Origin: Planctomycetota bacterium
GTDB taxonomy: Bacteria; Planctomycetota; UBA1135; UBA2386
Assembly (NCBI GenBank): GCA_003235605.1
Contig: QJVU01000320.1
Span: 1 to 7,271 of the forward strand
DNA length: 7,271 nt
Direction of reading: 5' to 3'
Made by a program: the position numbers and the translations under genes. Below, one piece after another: positions 1 to 5,062 of the stretch. The notes under the pieces are model-generated. The model was not told the origin of the DNA and made no database searches. It saw only the letters and a list, made by a program, of their open reading frames with translations. How positions within the stretch are numbered: the stretch's first letter is position 1; each line of letters opens with the position of its first letter.

Positions 1-226
1 GTGCTGTCGCCCGTCACGTCATTCGGGCCACGTGCCCCTCCCTTCGGCCGAGTGCACCCGTGCGCCGTCCGTGAGGAAGCCTCAACCCGCGCAAGAAGGG
101 GATACGACGACATGGACACACCGGCACCAGGACGTTGCAGTGGAGGTTTCCCAACCAGGGAGTTTGGGATTATCCCGAGATAACCGGGTGGGGTCGTCGA
201 GGCAAATCGCTGGCCGGAGGACCGAC
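1..226. other. Left-edge stretch without a convincing gene
   Basis: No reading frame here has recognisable protein content. The plus-strand frame open from base 1 ends at a TAA (181-183) and reads as arginine-, proline- and glycine-rich sequence typical of chance translation of GC-rich DNA. Within it, ATG 112 preceded by AAGGGG (96-101, 10-base spacing) would give a 23-residue peptide; this is the only start with a plausible ribosome site and has no other support. The stretch lies 3' of the minus-strand gene that ends at 261, so it may be only an intergenic tail. It also holds the inverted-repeat cluster at 149-185. Confidence 0.5.
149..185. repeat. Overlapping small inverted repeats
   Basis: Three short stems share bases and cannot all form at once: TCCCAA (149-154) with TTGGGA (164-169); GGGAT (166-170) with ATCCC (172-176); and TTATC (170-174) with GATAA (179-183) around a four-base loop. 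On the minus-strand transcript the last stem extends to about seven pairs, including one G-U, around a UCGG loop. The stretch is richer in A and T than its surroundings. No T-run follows on either strand, so an intrinsic terminator is not indicated. The role is unknown; chance is possible with stems this short. Confidence 0.3.
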
Positions 227-255
227 GGGGCGGCGGCTCAGGGCACCGCCGCCCC
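227..255 (-). terminator. GC hairpin after the stop of the lectin/propeller gene
   Basis: A perfect 10-bp inverted repeat, GGGGCGGCGG (227-236) and CCGCCGCCCC (246-255), encloses a nine-base loop. On the minus strand it begins five bases after the TGA stop at 263-261. Position and strength suggest a transcription end or an mRNA 3'-end stabiliser. No U-tract follows on the minus strand (next bases gtcggtcctcc), so it is not a textbook intrinsic terminator. The hairpin is seen directly; the function is inferred. Confidence 0.6.
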
Positions 256-260
256 CGCCG

Positions 261-2456
261 TCAGGACCCGATCTCCACGATCACGGTGTTCGACACCATG
301 CCCAGCCTGGAGCGGGCCGCGGGGTCGATGACGAGGAAGGCGTTGTGGAGCTTGACCCCGGCCAGGGCCGGGATGTTCGGGATGGTCAGGATCGCTCTCC
401 CCTGACCGTTGGTGTCCAGGAAGCCGACGTAGTTCTGGAAGATCCCGGGTGCTGTGGACCAGATAGACGCGGCCAGGATTGGATCCCAGCCCATGCGCAG
501 GAACCGATGGTCGATCGGCAGCAGGCCGGGGGTCGCTGACGTCGCCATGAGGTAGCCGAGTCGCGGGTGGTTGGCGGCCCGCAGGGAGAAGTGGACCGAC
601 GTTTGCGGTCCGGTCCGGTGGGGGGCGCCGGATCCTTCCACGAGGAGGACGGATCCATGCCTCTCGAGCGGTTCGCCGGGGGTGAGCACCTTGCCTTTCA
701 GGCCCGGGTAGTCGGGGGCGTATCGAGGTGCGCGGAATACGGCGTTGCCTCCGTTCGGGTCGCCCTGCTGGGAGATTCCCTTGGTCGTATCCGGGTTCAC
801 GTACTCCCAGACCACCTTGCCGGCAGCAGTCACCTCGAAGACCCACCCCTCCGTACCGCTGCAGATGAGAGTGTTGCCGTTTGGAAGACGCTGGGCGCCC
901 GACACGAACTGCGCGTAGAAGTCGCCCGGGGTGGGGGCGGAGTACGTCCACTTGGCATCGTCGGGTCCCCAAACACCGTTGCTGAGGACGTAGGTGCCGT
1001 CGGTATCCAACGGCGGCACGATCTCCTCGACGGAGGAGTACTTGCGACCGATACCGTTGTTGAAGATGAGGATGTTCCCAGCGCCAGGCAGGCCCTTGGG
1101 AATCCAGTGGGCATCGTGCTGGTAGAAGAGGACCTGCTCTTCCGGAGTGCCGGCACGGTAGGCTGCCCGGTTGCCCCAACGGTACAGGAGATCACCACCA
1201 CGGCTACGCTTGCCTCCGCTGCTGTCGGCGGCTTCCTTTGTCGTCGTGCTGTGATCGATTACCCAGATCTCCGAGAAGGAGCGGCTGCTCAGGACGATCT
1301 GGTCGAGTTCCTGGTTGTACCCGATGGCGTTGGCGTGCAACCAGTCCGGCCTGCCATCGGTGAGGGTGTAGTTCAAGTTGATCCGTTCCGGATAGTTGGC
1401 GGGATCTCCGTAGTTGGGTCGGCTGGAGTCGAAGTCCTGGACCAGGTGGTCCCACACGTGCCACTCCCAGACGACCTTGCCGCCGTCCTTGCCCACGGGT
1501 TGGACCTCTATGATCTTCTCGGGCCAGAGGCCTTCCTCTGTCAGCAGGTCGGGGTTGCGACCGGCGGCAAGGGCCTCTGCCTGGGTCTTCCGCTCCCAGG
1601 AGATCATCAGAATGTTGCCGTTGGGCAACCGCTCGATGTCGTGGTGGAGGCAGTAGTTCGGTGAGGAGTGTTGGTACTGCCACACGAGGTTCCCCTGCCA
1701 GTCGAACTCCTCGACGATGCCGCCGTTGCCGCCGATCGTGAACGAGGTGTTGCCGACGCTGCCGGCGCGGAGCAGGTTGCCGTTGGGCAGCAGGTAGACG
1801 GACATCCCTGCCGGGTAGGCGCTGGTCCAGGTGTTGACCACCCGACCGCGAGGATCCACGAGGTAGGTCTTGTTGGATAGCAGCGGGCTGAACAGGGTGT
1901 AGCCGTCGACGGAACCGACCTCCCGGCGCAACAGGCCGACAGTGCGGCGGGCGGTGGGTCCTGAGTACTCGATGACGAAACCGCGGAACTTGGTTTCCGC
2001 CAGGGCGCTGGCCCAGGTGCCGGCGGAAGTGGATGCGCTGCCACCGTAGTGGATACGGTTGGCATCGAGACTACCCGGCTGGCCCGATGCCCAGGACTGG
2101 AAGGTGAAGGACTCCAGCTCACCCCAGCCCCAGGAATTGTTGGTTGCAGGCGAACGCACGCCGCCGATCCAGGGACCGTTCTGTGTGGACCAGAGCGATG
2201 AGTCCTGGATCAGGCCAACGACCGCAGCGTTCTCCTGTGTAGAGGTGATGGTGGCGAGATAGCCGCCTGCGGCAGCGGCGGCCTGGCTGGCGTCGCGCCA
2301 GGTGATGCCGCTGGGCACCGCCACGGCCTGGTACCAGTGAGTGGTGCCGTCAGGGTGAGGGAGCGAACCGCTCCAGGAACCGGCCTGGGCCAGGACCGTG
2401 GGTCCAAAAACCGCCATGCAGAGCAGCACCGAGGTGCGAGGATGGGACGTGATCAC
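261..2456 (-). CDS. Secreted C-type-lectin-like / arylsulfotransferase-type beta-propeller protein
   Basis: The 731-residue protein starts at GTG 2456, chosen because GGAG (2465-2468) sits eight bases upstream and a signal peptide follows at once: arginine and histidine, a hydrophobic core (residues 10-22) and an AQA site near residue 25. Residues 40-164 resemble a C-type-lectin-like domain (W53, GG 64-65, E75-N76, WIGG 96-99, WGWGE 109-113, GQP 125-127, IEY 162-164) but contain no cysteine and no WND calcium motif. Residues 175-600 match the arylsulfotransferase (ASST) propeller: repeated LPNGN blade motifs (223, 277, 524), HHD 271-273, DWLHAN (H374), QHDAHW (H447, H450), and a VFRAPRYAPDYPGL segment near 573. 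Residues 615-731 form a beta-rich tail. ASST moves sulfate between phenols in the periplasm; here the substrate is unknown and the active site looks altered, so activity is uncertain. The frame stays open to 2603, but those 49 codons look non-coding. Confidence 0.85.
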   Translation of the reverse strand: MITSHPRTSVLLCMAVFGPTVLAQAGSWSGSLPHPDGTTHWYQAVAVPSGITWRDASQAAAAAGGYLATITSTQENAAVVGLIQDSSLWSTQNGPWIGGVRSPATNNSWGWGELESFTFQSWASGQPGSLDANRIHYGGSASTSAGTWASALAETKFRGFVIEYSGPTARRTVGLLRREVGSVDGYTLFSPLLSNKTYLVDPRGRVVNTWTSAYPAGMSVYLLPNGNLLRAGSVGNTSFTIGGNGGIVEEFDWQGNLVWQYQHSSPNYCLHHDIERLPNGNILMISWERKTQAEALAAGRNPDLLTEEGLWPEKIIEVQPVGKDGGKVVWEWHVWDHLVQDFDSSRPNYGDPANYPERINLNYTLTDGRPDWLHANAIGYNQELDQIVLSSRSFSEIWVIDHSTTTKEAADSSGGKRSRGGDLLYRWGNRAAYRAGTPEEQVLFYQHDAHWIPKGLPGAGNILIFNNGIGRKYSSVEEIVPPLDTDGTYVLSNGVWGPDDAKWTYSAPTPGDFYAQFVSGAQRLPNGNTLICSGTEGWVFEVTAAGKVVWEYVNPDTTKGISQQGDPNGGNAVFRAPRYAPDYPGLKGKVLTPGEPLERHGSVLLVEGSGAPHRTGPQTSVHFSLRAANHPRLGYLMATSATPGLLPIDHRFLRMGWDPILAASIWSTAPGIFQNYVGFLDTNGQGRAILTIPNIPALAGVKLHNAFLVIDPAARSRLGMVSNTVIVEIGS

Positions 2457-2464
2457 TGTGTTGG

Positions 2465-2468
2465 CTCC
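2465..2468 (-). promoter_or_regulatory. Ribosome binding site deciding the GTG start at 2456
   Basis: On the minus strand GGAG lies eight bases before GTG 2456. This places the start just before the signal peptide rather than at the upstream in-frame ATG (2603), which would put about 49 arginine- and proline-rich residues ahead of the export signal. Confidence 0.65.
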
Positions 2469-2634
2469 GTGCGTTGGAGAACAGGCCAATCGCAGGGCAG
2501 TCTCGGGTTGGCGCGGGGCCGGCGGTGCAGCGCGTCCTAGAGGCGGTTGGTCGAATCGGCCGGGGATTCTCCGGAGGGTGGCCATGTCTGGCAAGGGGGT
2601 CAAAGGGCGATTTCGACACGCCGCGTCGCCGCCG

Positions 2635-2780
2635 GCGACCGATGCCTGACCGCGAGGGACCCCTCGGGGACCGCCTGCCCTGGCCTCCCGAGCGCGCCCG
2701 CGACCGCCACCCGACGATGCCCGCGACCGCCACCCGACGATGCCCGCGACCGATGCCAGAACGCGCGGGGCCCTCGGCGA
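2635..2780. repeat. Diverged 36-bp direct duplication (2635-2670 and 2746-2780)
   Basis: Both copies begin GCGACCGATGCC and continue with GA, CGCG, GGG, CCC, TCGG and GA in register. By hand alignment 30 of 36 positions match with one single-base gap. The copies are 111 bases apart, start to start. The first can fold as CGAGG (2653-2657) with CCTCG (2662-2666); the second overlaps the terminator-like hairpin at 2765-2788. The 23-bp tandem repeat lies between them. Confidence 0.6.
2697..2755. repeat. 23-bp tandem repeat, two perfect copies plus a shortened third
   Basis: The unit begins CCCGCGACCG and ends CGACGATG. Copies 2697-2719 and 2720-2742 are identical and adjacent with no spacer. A third copy, 2743-2755, has CCCGCGACCG followed directly by ATG, so it lacks ten internal bases. 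The array is non-coding as far as I can tell and lies 57-115 bases beyond the stop of the TMTC-like gene and upstream of the lectin/propeller gene. Slippage during replication could change its copy number. Confidence 0.85.
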
Positions 2781-2788
2781 GGCCCCGC
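2765..2788 (-). terminator. GC hairpin after the stop of the TMTC-like gene
   Basis: A perfect 8-bp inverted repeat, GCGGGGCC (2765-2772) and GGCCCCGC (2781-2788), encloses an eight-base loop. On the minus strand it starts 23 bases past the TAG stop (2814-2812). No U-tract follows. It probably marks the 3' end of the TMTC-like transcript and argues against simple co-transcription with the gene downstream. It is partly built from the second copy of the 36-bp duplication. Confidence 0.5.
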
Positions 2789-2811
2789 TCGGCCTGCGGC
2801 GGTCAAGCCCC

Positions 2812-4977
2812 CTAGCGCATGTCGCCCTTCCGCCTGCGCTGCTCGATCTTGCGGCGCAGGCCCTGCAGGCTCGCCAGATGGTCCTCTCGGAGCTTGTCGT
2901 TGATGTAGCCGGCGAAAGGTCGTTCCTCGAGGGTGGCCAGCGCCGCTCTCACGACGTCCTCGGCAGCGCGGACACGACCCACCTCGAGCAGGGCGGCGGC
3001 GGCCAGGGGATATGCGGGGAGTTGCAGCGGCGATACCGGCTGCAACGCCCGCAGCGATTCGAACAGCAGATGCGCGGCGGTCCTGGCATCCCCCGCACGG
3101 TGCGCCAGCAGCCCCTTCATCATCACCACGACCGCAGCGTTGGCGCCGATGGCCCGTTCCGCTGCTTCCTCACAGCGCCGCGCCAGGTCGTCGTTCTCCG
3201 GAAACAGGCGCCAGAGGCACCAGAACCTGAGCGTCCACGCAGGAACACACTGGGCGTCGTACTCGATGGCCCGTTCCGCGTGGCGCCGGGCTTCCTGGAT
3301 CCTGCCCTGAAACCAGCAGAGCCTGCCCAGGTCGAGGTGGATCGTCGGTCCGTCCCGGCTGCGCACGAACGCGGGTGCCTGGAGAGCCTTCAGGAACCAC
3401 TCTTCGGCCTCGGCCAGCTGTCCCAGGTCCCGGTGGTACAGGGCCAGCTGGTGGGGTGCCAGGGAGCTCTGGGGGCAGTGCTCCAGGACACGATCGATAT
3501 GCCACCGGAAGCGCCGATGGAGCTCCGCGGTATCCTCTCCATCCCCGGGGGGTGACTGTGCCCGCAGCATGATCTTCTCCCGGAGCAGGCCGGCGGCGTT
3601 CAGGTTCATGCCGGACGCACGTGGACTGCGCAGGGCCTCGGCGTGGAAGAGGGTCTCGTTGTTGCGCCATTCCAGGCAGCGGATCACCACCATGACGGCG
3701 TTCGCAACCATCAGGATGGCCAGTCCAGCCAGGAACCCGCCGCGAATCCTGCCCTGCAGTCGGTCGGCAAGGAAGGCAACGAGCAGACAGGGTCCCAGGA
3801 TGGGCGTGTAGTAGAGACGCTCACCGAAGATCGTCTCGATGGGGAAGGGGATGTTGCTGATCAGGAAGCTGAACCCGAACCAGGCTGCAGCGGCCAGGAG
3901 CACAAGGCCATTCCGCCTCCCGAACCACAGCGCCGTGACCAGCAATGCCGGAAGCAGGAACAACGCGACCAGCGCACGCGGAGCGGTGAACCCGGCGACC
4001 TGGGGCAGCATGGCGCCCCCGTGGTCGGCAGCCAGAGGCCAGGGCCACACGACCTTGAGGAGCGCCAGACAGTAGACCCAGGCCGCCGAGGGGAGGCGCT
4101 CCAGGAGGCTCAGGTGGTAGAGGCTGTTGGCCTCCCAGGCAACGTCGAAACCACCGGACTGGGCAGTGGCCACGACCGGCGCGCGCAGGAACAGGAACAA
4201 CAACGCCGGCACCAGCAGGCCGAGAGAGCCAAGTGCCAGGGACCGTGACGGCCGGCCCCAGCCACGGGACACCCAAGCACACAGTGGTGCGAACGCCAAC
4301 CAGACAAGAGCGCTCTCCTTGCTGCAGTAGGCGAGAAACGCGCTGAGTCCAGCAAGCAAGTACAGCCAGGGGCGTGCCTTCGTGGAGGCCGGGAGTCCCA
4401 ACAGGGCCAGGGTTGCCAGGGCACCAAAGACGAAGCCGAGCAGCTCCGCGCGCCCGACGATGGATACGACCGGATCGCTGTGCAGAGCATGCAAGCCGAA
4501 GACCCCGGCTGCACAGACAGCACCCAGCGCACTCCCACCGAGAACGCGCACCAGAAGGTAGCACAGCGAAGTTGCCAGGACGTGCAACAGGACATTGATC
4601 AGGTGGTGGGGCCACGGCGGATCGGAGTAGACCCGGTTCCCCTCGCGGTAGTTGTGTGTCTCATGAGTCACCACGGTGTCCTTCGGCAGCTCGCTGCGGA
4701 ACACGTGGTGCGTCAGCGCAAGGCTCATTACCGTGGCGGGCCGGAAGCCGCGGCTCTGGTGGATGCCCTTGCCATAGTGTGCCTGGAAGTAGACGAGCGG
4801 CGAGTGGAGCTCCCTCACCATGACATTGTCGTTGCCGCGGCTTTGCACCTTGACGTAGGCAGCATCGTCGTAGGTGAAGCCGTTGCGGACCGACGGGATG
4901 TAGACAAGGAGGGTGGCGACGAGCACGGCAACGAGCCCGACGGCGACGGTCCGACCGGGCTCGCGCTTCGCCAACAT
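2812..4977 (-). CDS. TMTC-like (DUF1736/GT105) membrane glycosyltransferase with TPR tail
   Basis: This 721-residue protein has about 11-12 membrane segments (residues 12-432) and a TPR-type helical tail (about 447-700; clear repeats at 504-532 and 544-575). Family-like motifs appear in order: GFTYDD (33-38) in the first loop, GFRPATVMSLAL (77-88), PHHLINVLLHVLAT (123-136), VSIVGRAELLG (171-181), CSKES (218-222), GERLYYTP (385-392) and WRNNETLF (437-444). In animals TMTC enzymes attach O-mannose to cadherin-type domains using a lipid-linked sugar in the ER; the paired acids after the first membrane segment (D37, D38) are the expected catalytic site. In bacteria the active face would be periplasmic; acceptor and sugar are unknown. 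ATG 4977 was chosen because the protein then begins with a short basic tip before the first membrane segment; no clear ribosome site precedes it, and in-frame starts at 4980, 5022 and 5079 exist. It is divergent from the gene at 5063. Confidence 0.85.
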   Translation of the reverse strand: MLAKREPGRTVAVGLVAVLVATLLVYIPSVRNGFTYDDAAYVKVQSRGNDNVMVRELHSPLVYFQAHYGKGIHQSRGFRPATVMSLALTHHVFRSELPKDTVVTHETHNYREGNRVYSDPPWPHHLINVLLHVLATSLCYLLVRVLGGSALGAVCAAGVFGLHALHSDPVVSIVGRAELLGFVFGALATLALLGLPASTKARPWLYLLAGLSAFLAYCSKESALVWLAFAPLCAWVSRGWGRPSRSLALGSLGLLVPALLFLFLRAPVVATAQSGGFDVAWEANSLYHLSLLERLPSAAWVYCLALLKVVWPWPLAADHGGAMLPQVAGFTAPRALVALFLLPALLVTALWFGRRNGLVLLAAAAWFGFSFLISNIPFPIETIFGERLYYTPILGPCLLVAFLADRLQGRIRGGFLAGLAILMVANAVMVVIRCLEWRNNETLFHAEALRSPRASGMNLNAAGLLREKIMLRAQSPPGDGEDTAELHRRFRWHIDRVLEHCPQSSLAPHQLALYHRDLGQLAEAEEWFLKALQAPAFVRSRDGPTIHLDLGRLCWFQGRIQEARRHAERAIEYDAQCVPAWTLRFWCLWRLFPENDDLARRCEEAAERAIGANAAVVVMMKGLLAHRAGDARTAAHLLFESLRALQPVSPLQLPAYPLAAAALLEVGRVRAAEDVVRAALATLEERPFAGYINDKLREDHLASLQGLRRKIEQRRRKGDMR

Positions 4978-5062
4978 CACGCAGTCGACAGTACCGCACG
5001 GCGCCTGGCTGCGCCATGACATCTGCAGTGTAGGATGAGCTCTCCTGGAGCGCCCGGAAGCT
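4978..5062. promoter_or_regulatory. 85-base divergent spacer between two membrane transferase genes
   Basis: The genes on either side point away from each other, so both promoters should lie here or overlap the coding starts. I found no convincing -35/-10 pair on either strand; the plus-strand TAGGAT (5031-5036) and minus-strand TACACT (32 to 27 of the 5000s, i.e. 5032-5027) are single weak -10 candidates. The palindrome CTCCTGGAG (5042-5050) puts a Shine-Dalgarno-like GGAG on both strands; only the plus-strand one (12 bases before GTG 5063) could be used by the starts called here. Confidence 0.4.

Larger units (their letters stand above)
2457..2811. other. 355-base gap between the two minus-strand genes
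   Basis: The gap must hold the leader and promoter of the lectin/propeller gene and the 3' end of the TMTC-like gene. I see the ribosome site, a tandem repeat (2697-2755), a diverged duplication (2635-2670 and 2746-2780) and a hairpin (2765-2788). A minus-strand TTGACC lies near 2600, but no acceptable -10 hexamer follows at 16-18 bases, so I call no promoter. Open frames crossing the gap on both strands read as arginine/proline-rich shadow sequence. Confidence 0.6.

Noticed and set aside
567..1664. Plus-strand open frame of 365 codons
   Set aside because: It is antisense to the sulfotransferase-like propeller. Its valine- and glycine-rich translation is the usual mirror of a GC-rich gene and has no recognisable domain.
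2457..2603. N-terminal extension of the lectin/propeller gene to ATG 2603
   Set aside because: The extra 49 codons would bury the signal peptide, read as low-quality Arg/Pro sequence, and ignore the GGAG before GTG 2456.
2697..2755. Tandem repeat considered as a CRISPR array
   Set aside because: The units are directly adjacent with no spacers, only two are complete, and no cas gene is present.
2740..3555. Plus-strand open frame of 271 codons
   Set aside because: It is antisense to the TPR tail of the TMTC-like gene and starts inside the non-coding tandem repeat.
4978..5062. Sigma-70-type promoters in the divergent spacer
   Set aside because: Only isolated weak -10-like hexamers were found; no matching -35 box lies at an acceptable distance on either strand.
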